A stretch of 64,000 nt of DNA from Gemmobacter sp034519525. Its GTDB lineage: Bacteria > Pseudomonadota > Alphaproteobacteria > Rhodobacterales > Rhodobacteraceae. The DNA lies in assembly GCA_034519525.1 (NCBI GenBank), contig JAXHOJ010000038.1:1-64000 (forward strand), given 5' to 3'. The translations under genes were made by a program, and so were the position numbers. The notes beneath the pieces were generated by a model. That model worked only from the letters and a program-made list of their open reading frames with translations. It did no database searches and was not told the origin of the DNA. This document shows, in pieces, positions 32,498 to 41,339 of this stretch. Numbering within the stretch: position 1 is the stretch's first letter; every line of letters begins with the position of its first letter.

Positions 32498-34408
32498 GTG
32501 AAGAATCCTGAGAGTATTGCTTTCGAAGATTATCGTGCATCTTGGCTTGAAGATGTTACCAAAGGAAGCCCATCAACTGTTGAACTCGGTCGGCGCTTTG
32601 CCTTGAAACTTATTACGCAGTGGATGGAGGATTCGATAGAATCGGACAACTTCATTTATTGTGATGGATCAAGGGACGGTGGAATTGATCTTGCACTACT
32701 CGACACTGGTCCAGAAGAAGCGTCCGACGAAACAGGCGTGAGCGGTCATACTTGGTATCTGGTGCAAAGCAAATATGGATCAGCCTTTGCTGGCCCTCAG
32801 ACCCTTCTTATCGAAGGTCAGAAGGTCATCGACACTCTGGACGGCAAACGCGAAAAGTTGAACTCCTTGGCTGAAGGCCTAATGGAAAGACTGTCAAACT
32901 TCAAAAAAGGCGCGGGGCAGGGAGATAAAATTGTCCTCGTGTTCGCCACAGAGGCCGCGCTCACTGTTGAAGAAAAGCGTGTGCTTAATGACCTGCGCTC
33001 GATGGGCACTTCGCGCCTTGGCTCGATGTTCGATATTGAAGAGGTGTCGATTGAAACAATTTTTGCACGCCTGCAAGAAGTTGAAGCGGTAGGCCTGACT
33101 AAGCGGCTCAAGGTCTCGCTTGATGCTCAAATGGTGCCGTCTGGGCCGGATTTGCTCGTTGGCTCTGTTGGATTGTCAAACCTTTACACATTTTTGAAGC
33201 GTTACAGAGATGCGACAGGCGATTTGGACCGCATCTATGAAAAGAATGTTCGGCGCTTTCTTGGGTCGAGAGGCAAGGTCAACAAAGCCATGCAGTCCAC
33301 CCTTCGGGATGCGCCAGAGAGGTTCGGCCTTTACAATAACGGAATCACAATTGTTGTCCATGACTACGATCCCGGCGACGGATCAGTAGAATTGGCTGAG
33401 CCGTTTATTGTGAATGGCTGCCAGACTACGCGGACAATCTGGGAAGTTTTTCACACTCGACTGAGTTCTGGGGGCACAGGCGTAAATCCTGAAACAGAGG
33501 CTTGGAAGGAAAAGGCAAGCCATGGGGTTGTGGTCGCCAAGATCGTGAAGGTAGGCAACAGCGGTGAAAGCCTATTGCAGGCGATCACTCGCTATACCAA
33601 CAGCCAGAACGCTATCCGCGAGAAAGACTTCCTCGCTCTGACGGGTGATTTCAAGACTTGGCAGGGACAGTTGGCGGATCAGCACGACCTGTATCTTGAA
33701 ATTCAGCGAGGCGGATGGGACTCGCAGAAGGCCCTGCAAAACACAAACCCGACAGCTAAGCAGTTCACGGAACATGCAAACGCCGCCGATCTGATCAAGG
33801 TTTATGGCGCTGGCTGGATGGGAGAGGCTGGTTTGGCGTTTGGCAAGAACCCGCCATTCCTGCCTGATGGTTCGGTTTTTAAGCGGATCGTGAACGGTGC
33901 AGATGCAGATGGTGGGCCGTTTGGGGTGACTGACCTCTATGCGGCATACTTGCTCCAGAAATACACTGCGGCTTATGGCTTTGGGCGAGGCGCAGAAAAG
34001 CCTGCCCGTCGTCAGTCGCGCTTTCTTTTCTTCATGATCGTGCTGGACTTGTTCCGAGATGTCCTCGCCCGTGCGCCCTATCCGACCGACCATAGATCAG
34101 TTTCAGCAGCATTGCAGAAGGTGCTGCAAAATCCTGAGGCCCGCGCCGCTTTGTTGGATACAGCGGTTGAGGTGATTGATACCTACTTCACACAGGGCGG
34201 TGAGGACAGTGTATTCAGCGAACCGAGTTATCAGAACGCGTTTAACTCCAACCTGAACGCATTCTTGAAGTGGGAAAAGCTGGCCAAATCCGATGTGGAG
34301 ACGCCCCATTTGAAGCAGATCATTGCGGTGAGCCGTATGGTCATGGGGCGTAGCAGCGGTTCGGCGACCCCCCGGCAAACGATCATGGGAGCCGTGAATG
34401 CTGCATGA
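32498..34408 (+). CDS. AIPR-family anti-phage (abortive infection) protein
   Basis: 636 residues. Motifs typical of AIPR proteins: VQSKYGSAFAGPQTLLIEGQKVIDTL in the first third (a nuclease-like xQxK strand), then NVRRFLGSRGKVNKAMQSTLRDAPERFGLYNNGITIVV and PFIVNGCQTTRTIWEVF, with ITRYTNSQNAIREKDFLAL. AIPR proteins act in abortive-infection phage defence, and some sit beside restriction-modification genes, as here. Base composition is clearly AT-richer than the host chromosome. GTG start chosen because AAGGAGG lies 6 bp upstream; the GTG at 32492 would abut it. Confidence 0.85.
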   Translation: MKNPESIAFEDYRASWLEDVTKGSPSTVELGRRFALKLITQWMEDSIESDNFIYCDGSRDGGIDLALLDTGPEEASDETGVSGHTWYLVQSKYGSAFAGPQTLLIEGQKVIDTLDGKREKLNSLAEGLMERLSNFKKGAGQGDKIVLVFATEAALTVEEKRVLNDLRSMGTSRLGSMFDIEEVSIETIFARLQEVEAVGLTKRLKVSLDAQMVPSGPDLLVGSVGLSNLYTFLKRYRDATGDLDRIYEKNVRRFLGSRGKVNKAMQSTLRDAPERFGLYNNGITIVVHDYDPGDGSVELAEPFIVNGCQTTRTIWEVFHTRLSSGGTGVNPETEAWKEKASHGVVVAKIVKVGNSGESLLQAITRYTNSQNAIREKDFLALTGDFKTWQGQLADQHDLYLEIQRGGWDSQKALQNTNPTAKQFTEHANAADLIKVYGAGWMGEAGLAFGKNPPFLPDGSVFKRIVNGADADGGPFGVTDLYAAYLLQKYTAAYGFGRGAEKPARRQSRFLFFMIVLDLFRDVLARAPYPTDHRSVSAALQKVLQNPEARAALLDTAVEVIDTYFTQGGEDSVFSEPSYQNAFNSNLNAFLKWEKLAKSDVETPHLKQIIAVSRMVMGRSSGSATPRQTIMGAVNAA

Positions 34409-34523
34409 CGGGTGCAGCGTTCGGTTGAGCCGGGTGATAGGCTAACCGTAAGGGGGCGAGCGAGACTCGTCCGCCCCTATGCGAACTGGGCGCGTTGCGC
34501 GCCCCAAGAAGACGGGACAGGGC

Positions 34524-36332
34524 ATGAGCAAGTATGACGATCTTCCCCGCGAGCAGTTGATCGAACTGCTGAAAAAGCGGGACCGCACCAAGAAGCTGGG
34601 GCTGGTCTGGGAGCGGGACGAGATTGAGGCGGATAACGCCGTGGATGCCAACTTTGTGGCGGCGACGATCATTCCTGACCTGTCGGACAAGGCAGCACCT
34701 TGGCGGAACATGGTGATCGAGGGCGACAACTACGATGCCCTGCGCTGGCTGCGCATGACGATGGCGGGGCAGATCAAGTGCATCTATATCGACCCGCCCT
34801 ATAACACCGGGGCGAAGGATTGGGTCTATAACGACCACTACGCCAACCCCGAGGATGCCTATTTCCATTCGACATGGCTGGAGTTCCTATTCCGCCGCCT
34901 GACGCTGGCGCGGGATTTGCTGGCCGAGGATGGGGTGATCCTTGTGTCGATCAACGACGAGCAGCGGGCCAAGCTGGAACTGTTGATGGATGAGGCCATG
35001 CCGGGGATGCGCGTGGGGTCTTTGACTTGGAGAACCCGCAACGGATCAAATGCAGATCAGGTTGGCTATCTCAGCCCTGACCATGAGCACATCCTTGTGT
35101 ATGGAAAATCAGGTTTTGCCTTTGGCGGAACAGAGAAGTCGTATGACGGATACAGCAACCCCGATAACGACCCACGCGGAGATTGGCAGGCCGTTTCGAT
35201 GAAGCTGGGTTTTTCAGCGTCGCAGCGGCCAAACTTGTATTACCCTCTGCATGATCCCGCGACAGACGTATTCTATCCTTGCAATCCCGATGAGGTCTGG
35301 CGATTTTCGACACGAGCGAGAGTTCGACCGGGTATGAAATTGCAAACGCAGCCTGTCGAAGACTTCATCGCTGAAGGCCGAATTAGATTTCCACCAGAGC
35401 AAAGAGTTGAGTTTTTTCCCACGTTGGATGCGCTCGTCACAGCAATTGAAGCAGGCGATGTGCCGAGCAGCGGAGGGGTTCCGATCCTTCGACAAGACAA
35501 TCCTGATCTTGAGTTTTGGGTTGGAAAGAAAATCGGATACGGCACTCCGCGCAGAAAGCTATTCAAGACCGAGCTTAGACGAGCGACCCAACCGCTTTCC
35601 AGTTGGATTTCGTGGAAATCCGACGAGACTAAAAGGGCAGTCGGAGGAAACGCAATTGTTGCCGGTTCAAATACCGAAGCCTCGAAAGTTGTTCGAGAGG
35701 TGTTTGGCTTCAAAGCCTTCAACTACGCCAAGCCCGTTTCCCTGATCCGCGAACTGGTTCGGCAGTCCACCGGCCCCGGCGACATCGTGCTCGATTTCTT
35801 CGCAGGCTCTGCAACCACGGCCCAAGCCGTGATGGAATTGAACGCCGAGGATGGCGGAGATCGGCGGTTCATTATGGTGTCCTCCACCGAAGCGACCGCC
35901 GATGAACCTGACAAGAACCTCTGCCGCGATGTGACGGCGGAACGCATCCGCCGCCTGAATGCCTCGGATGACAAGAAATTCGCAGACCTTTCCGCCGACT
36001 TCGCCTATCTGCGCTGCCGCGAGATCGAGTTTGAAGACCTCGACCAAGACCTTGCACCCGCCGAGGTTTGGGCGGCCTTGGAAACGCTGCACCGCCTGCC
36101 GATGACCCGCTACACCCAAGCGCCGTGGCAGGAGCACAAGACAGAGCAACAAACCCTGATCTTCGCGGATCGGGTCAGCACTGACCTGCTGGACCACCTG
36201 CGCGGCGTGGTGGATCGGCGCGAGAATGCCTTTGTCTATGCCTGGGCACCGGGCCAGATCACCGCTGCTCTTGGCGATGCGCTGGACGTGCGATCCGTGC
36301 GCTCTGAGTTGGTCGGAAGGTTCCGCCAATGA
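34524..36332 (+). CDS. Type III restriction-modification DNA methyltransferase (Mod)
   Basis: 602 residues, beta-class N6-adenine methyltransferase: catalytic DPPYNTG (residues 90-96) comes before the SAM-binding motif VLDFFAGSATTAQAV (about 430), with YFHSTWLEFLFRRLTLARDLLAEDGVILVSINDEQ between, as in Mod subunits. It methylates one strand of the recognition site and provides specificity for the Res subunit, whose gene overlaps its 3' end (ATGA). The central ~220 codons (35.03-35.71 kb) are visibly AT-richer than both ends, matching the target-recognition domain. Start at MSKYDDLPREQL; an upstream ATG would add 15 basic residues. Confidence 0.9.
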   Translation: MSKYDDLPREQLIELLKKRDRTKKLGLVWERDEIEADNAVDANFVAATIIPDLSDKAAPWRNMVIEGDNYDALRWLRMTMAGQIKCIYIDPPYNTGAKDWVYNDHYANPEDAYFHSTWLEFLFRRLTLARDLLAEDGVILVSINDEQRAKLELLMDEAMPGMRVGSLTWRTRNGSNADQVGYLSPDHEHILVYGKSGFAFGGTEKSYDGYSNPDNDPRGDWQAVSMKLGFSASQRPNLYYPLHDPATDVFYPCNPDEVWRFSTRARVRPGMKLQTQPVEDFIAEGRIRFPPEQRVEFFPTLDALVTAIEAGDVPSSGGVPILRQDNPDLEFWVGKKIGYGTPRRKLFKTELRRATQPLSSWISWKSDETKRAVGGNAIVAGSNTEASKVVREVFGFKAFNYAKPVSLIRELVRQSTGPGDIVLDFFAGSATTAQAVMELNAEDGGDRRFIMVSSTEATADEPDKNLCRDVTAERIRRLNASDDKKFADLSADFAYLRCREIEFEDLDQDLAPAEVWAALETLHRLPMTRYTQAPWQEHKTEQQTLIFADRVSTDLLDHLRGVVDRRENAFVYAWAPGQITAALGDALDVRSVRSELVGRFRQ

Positions 36333-38881
36333 CGGGTGACGCTGATTTCCGAGTATCGCTGGCACAGTATCAGTTGAACGCCGTCGATGCGATGGCCGAG
36401 ACGCTGCGCACCGTATCCGCCTTGCATGACCGCGAACCCGAACACCGGACGCGGATTTCGCGTGAGTTGGGGGTGATCCTGCTGCAAGCCCCGACCGGAT
36501 CGGGCAAGACCCTGATGCTGGGCCGGGCGCTGGAAGCGGTTCGCGGGCAGCTTGTCGCAAAGACGGTATGGTTCTGGTTCGCCCCCTATGCCGGGTTGGT
36601 GACGCAGACCCGCAGCGCCCTGACCGCCCAATGCGGCGCGTTGCGCCAGCGCGATGTCTATGCCGACCGCGAGGCCAGCGCCGCCCGTGATGGCGATGTG
36701 TTCGTGCAGACCTGGGCCTCGGTCGCCGTGGTCAAGAAGGAGAGCCGCAAGGTCCGCAGCGACAAAGAGGCATCGCTGTCAGTGGACAGCATGATTGCCG
36801 AGTTGCGCGAGCGGGGGTTCCGTATCGGCGTGGTGATCGACGAGGCGCATTTGAATTTCGGCTCGGGCGCGGCGGCGACGGCGGATTTCTTTCTGAACGT
36901 GCTCTCGCCCGATTTCACGGTGCTGGCCACGGCCACGCCGAATGATGCCAAGCTGGAAAAGTTCGAACGCGATGCCGGGTTGAAAGTGGCCAGCCGCGTG
37001 ACGGTTGCCCGCGAGGCGGTGGTGAAGGCGGGGCTGAACAAGATCGGCCTGATGGTGGGCGTGCTGCGGTTCAAGGAAGAGGACCGGGCGCTGATCGACA
37101 CCGAAGTAGCGACCCTGACAGCGGGGTGGTCGCAGCATTCGTTTATCAAAGACAAGTTGGCGGAGAAGGGGATCAGTCTGACGCCGCTGATGCTAGTGCA
37201 GGTCGAGGATCAGCAAGAGGGCAAGGAAGACCCGGTTGCGCGGGTGAAGGAGCGGCTGATCGAGATTGGCGTGCCCGAAAAGGCGATTGCCGTTCACACC
37301 TCGGGCGAGCCGGACCCGGCGTTTCACACGCTGGCCTATGACCCCGAGATCGAGGTTCTGGTGTTCAAGCTGGCCGTGGCGACCGGGTTCGATGCGCCTC
37401 GGGCATGGACGCTGGTGTCGGTGCGTCCGTCACGCGGGCGGGATTTCGGGTTGCAGATCGTAGGCCGGATCATGCGGGTGCATCCGCTGGTGCGCCCGCT
37501 GCATGGGACCGAGCCGCTGCTGGACCGGGGCTATGTCTTCATGTCGGACCCGGAGTTGCAGGTCGGGTTGGATGAAGCCGCAGCCGATCTGAAAGCGGTG
37601 CGCGAGGGGATCGCGGTTCTGACCGATACGCTTGATGTGAATGTGCTGGGCAACGATACGCGGGCGGCGGAAAGCTATGGTGCAACGCCGTTGCCGCCCC
37701 CGCCCGTGCAGGCTGTGCCGGGTGAGACCGAAGGCGACCGGGTTGAACGGCAGGTGTCGATGGGGTTGCTGAACCCGAACTATGCCACCGCCTCGACCCT
37801 GCGCCAGCAAAGCGCCCTGAGTGCAGTGGAGGGCTTTTCGGCCCCGGCTTCCCCGCCGCTGTTCCCAAACCTGCCTGATGTGCTGTCACCTCGTGTGACA
37901 CCCGCACAGCCGATGCCGCAGGAGCATCAGGTGAAGTATCTGCTGCGGACAGACTTGGGCCTTCCAACCGCGCTGGTGCGTGAGGAACTGCCGAACCTGT
38001 TCGACATCGAAGGCGACCTCTGCCCGCAGATCGCCCGCGAGTTTTGCCGGATAGTGCCGATGACTTCGATGCTGCTGGCGGTGAACAGCAACGCCGAACT
38101 GTCGATGCGTGATCTGTTCAATGCGGGCCAGACGGATCAGCGCAACGTGAGTGTCAGGATGTCGGCGGCCCGGATCGCGGAACAGGCGCAAACGCAGCTT
38201 ATGTTCAATGACGGGATCGACCCCCGCCGCATCCGCGAAGCGGTAGAGGCCGAGCTTGCCCGGTTGTGCCAGAAGGATGGTATCGCCGCGACAAGCCGCG
38301 ACATTCGCAGGACAATCAACTTGGCGATCCTGCGCCAGCCGCAGGCGCTGAAAGAAGCTGTCCGCATCGCGCAGGGCCACCACATCCGCCTTGAGAGCAA
38401 CGAGCCGATCCCGACAGAACAGTTTGGGCCGAAGGATGCACCGAAGGCGAAGAAGGGGGCCTACGGAGCCTTTATCGGTCGTTACAACCGACCCGAGCGA
38501 GCCTTTGTCGAAATGCTGGACAATGACGATACGGGCCGGATTAAGTGGTGGCTGCGGAACCCGGAGAGCGAGACGTGGGCAACGCGGTTGATCCTGCCGA
38601 CCGGAAAGCGGTTCTTCCCTGATTTCGTTGTGGGTGTCAGCGGACGGCGCACCCGCGACAGTATCGCTTTGGTCGAGATCAAGGATGACGGAGAAACCGG
38701 GCGGCTGCATTCAGACAGCAACGCGATCAAAATCCGTTCTGAGCACAGCGAATACAAGAAGGTCTACTGGTCCTTCCGCGAGGCAGAGGGCGTATTCCTG
38801 AAAGCCGTGTGGAACCAGTCGTACAATCGAATTTTCAGCGCGGGGCCGTTCGAGATCGAGGACATGGTGTTGATCCAGTAG
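36329..38881 (+). CDS. Type III restriction enzyme helicase-nuclease subunit (Res)
   Basis: 850 residues. Superfamily 2 helicase: Walker A LLQAPTGSGKT (residues 51-61), DEAH box VVIDEAHLNFG (about 170), TATPND (motif III), and ATGFDAPRAWTLVSVRPSRGRDFGLQIVGRIMRVHP (motifs V-VI). C-terminal PD-(D/E)xK nuclease: FFPDFVVGVSG...IALVEIKDDG (about 765-790). Together with the overlapping Mod gene it forms a type III system, which cuts DNA when two unmodified sites are brought together by ATP-driven sliding. Confidence 0.9.
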   Translation: MTGDADFRVSLAQYQLNAVDAMAETLRTVSALHDREPEHRTRISRELGVILLQAPTGSGKTLMLGRALEAVRGQLVAKTVWFWFAPYAGLVTQTRSALTAQCGALRQRDVYADREASAARDGDVFVQTWASVAVVKKESRKVRSDKEASLSVDSMIAELRERGFRIGVVIDEAHLNFGSGAAATADFFLNVLSPDFTVLATATPNDAKLEKFERDAGLKVASRVTVAREAVVKAGLNKIGLMVGVLRFKEEDRALIDTEVATLTAGWSQHSFIKDKLAEKGISLTPLMLVQVEDQQEGKEDPVARVKERLIEIGVPEKAIAVHTSGEPDPAFHTLAYDPEIEVLVFKLAVATGFDAPRAWTLVSVRPSRGRDFGLQIVGRIMRVHPLVRPLHGTEPLLDRGYVFMSDPELQVGLDEAAADLKAVREGIAVLTDTLDVNVLGNDTRAAESYGATPLPPPPVQAVPGETEGDRVERQVSMGLLNPNYATASTLRQQSALSAVEGFSAPASPPLFPNLPDVLSPRVTPAQPMPQEHQVKYLLRTDLGLPTALVREELPNLFDIEGDLCPQIAREFCRIVPMTSMLLAVNSNAELSMRDLFNAGQTDQRNVSVRMSAARIAEQAQTQLMFNDGIDPRRIREAVEAELARLCQKDGIAATSRDIRRTINLAILRQPQALKEAVRIAQGHHIRLESNEPIPTEQFGPKDAPKAKKGAYGAFIGRYNRPERAFVEMLDNDDTGRIKWWLRNPESETWATRLILPTGKRFFPDFVVGVSGRRTRDSIALVEIKDDGETGRLHSDSNAIKIRSEHSEYKKVYWSFREAEGVFLKAVWNQSYNRIFSAGPFEIEDMVLIQ

Positions 38882-39162
38882 CTCAATCGGCGTTCTTGCC
38901 TGACAAGTTTGGAGGGTCTGCCGTAAGTCGCTAGAGTTGCGTTCGACCCTGCGTGGGTCACGGTGATACACTTGGCAAATGCGAAATCTTGGGGCGCAAC
39001 CGTGGCTGTGCACAATCGGCAGACGGGCTACAACCCTCGGATAGCTGCTGAAAGTAAGTCAAAAGCCTGCATCCAACGGCTTTCTGCTTGCTCAGGGCTG
39101 GAACGTATGGGCAACTGATCGTATAGTTGCGGCCCGCCGAATCGGGTCTGAAGGAGGACGGC
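38882..39162. other. Intergenic region between Res and peptidase genes
   Basis: No gene seen. A possible weak hairpin AAAGCC(N10)GGCTTT followed by CT occurs at about 39063-39084, and TATAGT at 39122-39127 is a possible -10 element for the peptidase-cyclase pair. The pair therefore may have its own promoter. Confidence 0.35.
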
Positions 39163-39693
39163 GTGAACATTGTCAAGCCCAGCCCTCTTGGGGCTAGCAA
39201 AGCTGCGGTTTTCAGCTTCGCCGAGGACGTAGCAAAACATGTCAAATATGAAGTCGGCGAGAATATGCGTGCATTTGTGTCTCGCCTAGGCGGACGCATT
39301 TCCTTTCATGAAGAAGTGCGTCCTGACGACGACTTGCCCGAGTCAATCGTTGTCCAGCCTTCCGGTGAGTTTCAAATTTATCTTCCCACCGTGACTACTG
39401 CGGAACGTGATCGGTTCACGATAGCTCACGAGTTGGGTCATCTCTTCCTGCATTTCCCGAAGGTTAAACGGGATCATCCTGGCTGCTCCATGGTGGCTAC
39501 AAGAAAGATTAAGCCTGGCGACCAAGCGCAACAGCGCGCTGAGTGGGAAGCCAATTGGTTCGCTGCAGCGTTTTTAATGCCCGAGCAGGCTTTCCGTGAA
39601 TGCCATAATGCAAAGGGAACGGTAGCCACTGCCGAGAAATTCGGTGTGAGTCAGAGTGCCGCAGAGGTGCGTGCGAGCACCTTGGGGCTGTAA
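39163..39693 (+). CDS. ImmA/IrrE-type zinc metallopeptidase
   Basis: 176 residues from a GTG preceded by AAGGAGG. The zinc site is HELGH (residues 89-93) within DRFTIAHELGHLFLHF, with the downstream helix AEWEANWFAAAFLMP supplying the third ligand Glu (about 129), as in the COG2856 ImmA/IrrE family. There is no helix-turn-helix domain, unlike many stand-alone IrrE regulators. ImmA-type peptidases cleave phage or stress repressors. The stop is 2 bp before the cyclase start, so the two are cotranslated, which is not a pairing I know. Lower GC than the flanks. Confidence 0.85.
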   Translation: MNIVKPSPLGASKAAVFSFAEDVAKHVKYEVGENMRAFVSRLGGRISFHEEVRPDDDLPESIVVQPSGEFQIYLPTVTTAERDRFTIAHELGHLFLHFPKVKRDHPGCSMVATRKIKPGDQAQQRAEWEANWFAAAFLMPEQAFRECHNAKGTVATAEKFGVSQSAAEVRASTLGL

Positions 39694-39695
39694 GA

Positions 39696-40820
39696 TTGGC
39701 GAACTGTCCTGATTATCGCCTGCGCCTGTTCATGTCGGTTGACTTGGTTGGGTCAACCGCCTTCAAGGCAAACAAAAAGCACTCTGATCCACAAAACGGC
39801 AGCCCGTCCCCCGCTTGGGTTGACGAGTTTCGGACATTCTACAAGGACTTTCCTATCGAAGTAACAAGGGCATATAGTTCGGTTGTCACCGCGTTTGGCG
39901 AAGAATTGGCCGATCAAGTTAGCAACCGACCCCGCGTGTGGAAGACGATTGGAGACGAAATCATCTTCTGCGGGCGAGTGCACAGCATTGAGCATGCGGC
40001 TGCTTCTGTGTCAGCCTTTCTAAAGGCGTTGGAACGGTATTCAAAGCGACTGGAAGACGACGACAAGCCCTTGCGACTGAAAGGGGCTGGATGGCTCGCG
40101 GCCTTCCCTGCGCCGAACATCAGCATTTCAGTTACAGCAGACCGTGTGACTGGGCAGAACGACACACAGCTTCAGCTAAGCGAAAACACGGAAGATTTCG
40201 AGCGCGATGCAGATGACGCGCCGAGCCGCTATGACTTTCTTGGAAAAGGCATCGACACAGGATTTCGAATTGCAAAGAACGCGTCCGAGGATCGGTTCGT
40301 CACCTCAGTTCAATTGGGCTACGTTCTTTCTCGTGCTGCAACCAAAAAGAAGTTCCCACACACCTTTGGCTATCATGGGCGTGAGACATTAAAGGGCGTG
40401 ATTGATGGTGCGCCTTATCCTGTTATATCCGTTGATACCGAGCGAAGCGAAATCAAGTCGAAGCTAAAAAGCCGAGAAGCTGCGCTGACTGGGGAGACTA
40501 CTATTCAACCTCATGCGCTTTGTGATTTCTTGGAAACCTTTATGGCAGTTGCCGGCATTGACGTTCCCTGTCTAGGGGAGGGGCAGCAGGCATGGGGAGA
40601 AGACTGGCCGGAAAGCTTCTTGCGGTATGAGGCAGCATTCGCAGAGAACCTTGCCATTGACGACAGCAATGTGAAGCAAGTAACCGAATCGACAGACCCC
40701 GAGAATCCTGACGATGCTTTCCTCGAAGACTCCAAGACTTTCTTGGATGGACTTGTGCAAATTAAGGACGATGCGCCATCTGAACTTCAAACTACTGATG
40801 GCACTCCCGATCAAACTTAG
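39696..40820 (+). CDS. Class III nucleotide cyclase-like protein (Pycsar PycC-like)
   Basis: 374 residues from TTG (ATG at 39732 would cut into the first strand). Cyclase-domain motifs: LFMSVDLVGSTAFK with metal Asp16, VWKTIGDEIIFCG with metal Asp87, and GKGIDTGFRIAKNAS with the transition-state Arg position, so catalytic residues appear intact. DLVGST/GDE-type cyclases that stand alone in defence islands include the cCMP/cUMP synthases of Pycsar. The C-terminal ~100 residues are acidic and unassigned. No TIR or transmembrane Pycsar effector is adjacent; the coupled gene is a metallopeptidase. Cyclase family is likely, the product nucleotide is unknown. Confidence 0.72.
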   Translation: MANCPDYRLRLFMSVDLVGSTAFKANKKHSDPQNGSPSPAWVDEFRTFYKDFPIEVTRAYSSVVTAFGEELADQVSNRPRVWKTIGDEIIFCGRVHSIEHAAASVSAFLKALERYSKRLEDDDKPLRLKGAGWLAAFPAPNISISVTADRVTGQNDTQLQLSENTEDFERDADDAPSRYDFLGKGIDTGFRIAKNASEDRFVTSVQLGYVLSRAATKKKFPHTFGYHGRETLKGVIDGAPYPVISVDTERSEIKSKLKSREAALTGETTIQPHALCDFLETFMAVAGIDVPCLGEGQQAWGEDWPESFLRYEAAFAENLAIDDSNVKQVTESTDPENPDDAFLEDSKTFLDGLVQIKDDAPSELQTTDGTPDQT

Positions 40821-40885
40821 GCGGCATTGTGCATTCCGCCCATGAATTTCGGCGCGATGACGGTTTGGCCTTCGGAACGGAACGC

Positions 40886-41251
40886 CTAGGCGCCTGAAAT
40901 TGGCGGGGTTTTCTTGCCGGTTTTTTTCGGGCGCGGAATGGCAAGTGCCTCGGTCTGGGTGACGGTGGTTCGCAATTCCTCGTCCGTCAGCGAGGCGGCG
41001 GCGACGTTCAGGCGATCCAAAAGCCGCGCCCGTGCGGTCTGAGGCGGCGGGTCTGTCAGTCCGAGCAGGTGATCGGCTGAGGTGTTCAGAACGCGGGCGA
41101 TCTTGGCCAGCGTCATCAGGTCCGGTTCGCGCTGATCGTTGGCGTAATTGGCATAGCGGCGCTCGTCCAACTCGCACAGCCGGGCAGCCTGCGCGTTGGA
41201 AATGCCGAGGTCAGCGGCCCGCTCCTTCAGTCGTTTTGCAAAAATATCCAT
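40886..41251 (-). CDS. XRE-family helix-turn-helix regulator
   Basis: 121 residues. HTH_XRE: FAKRLKERAADLGISNAQAARLCELDERRYANYANDQREPDLMTLAKIARVLNTSADHLLGL (residues 4-65), followed by a short tail ending KKTGKKTPPISGA. A perfect 12-bp palindrome lies 2 bp upstream of its start codon, where autoregulation would act. It is divergent from the PH-domain membrane protein. Likely controls island genes. Confidence 0.88.
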   Translation of the reverse strand: MDIFAKRLKERAADLGISNAQAARLCELDERRYANYANDQREPDLMTLAKIARVLNTSADHLLGLTDPPPQTARARLLDRLNVAAASLTDEELRTTVTQTEALAIPRPKKTGKKTPPISGA

Positions 41252-41252
41252 C

Positions 41253-41264
41253 CAGAACGTTCTG
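41253..41264. promoter_or_regulatory. Palindrome CAGAACGTTCTG, candidate XRE operator
   Basis: Perfect 12-bp palindrome in the divergent XRE/PH-protein promoter. A weaker related site GAAC-GAAAT-GTTC is at 41312-41324, just upstream of the PH-protein start, and the GAACGTTC core recurs at 30090-30101. Confidence 0.5.
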
Positions 41265-41339
41265 TTCCGGAAAAACCGTTACCGCCATGAATGTTATGGG
41301 CATACGATACGGAACGAAATGTTCTTATTCGGAGTATCT

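Noticed and set aside
34524..38881. BREX or DISARM system
   Set aside because: There is a methyltransferase and a helicase, but no PglZ, BrxC, DrmB or PLD-type partner. The overlapping DPPY methyltransferase and DEAH-PD-(D/E)xK pair is the type III R-M arrangement.
40886..41251. Toxin-antitoxin module from the XRE gene
   Set aside because: No small toxin-like gene overlaps it in the same operon; the nearest gene is divergent and encodes a PH-domain membrane protein.
41253..41270. Alphaproteobacterial LexA box (GTTC-N7-GTTC)
   Set aside because: GTTC occurs twice (GTTCTGTTC) but with 1-bp spacing, not 7, so the palindromic XRE-operator reading is preferred.
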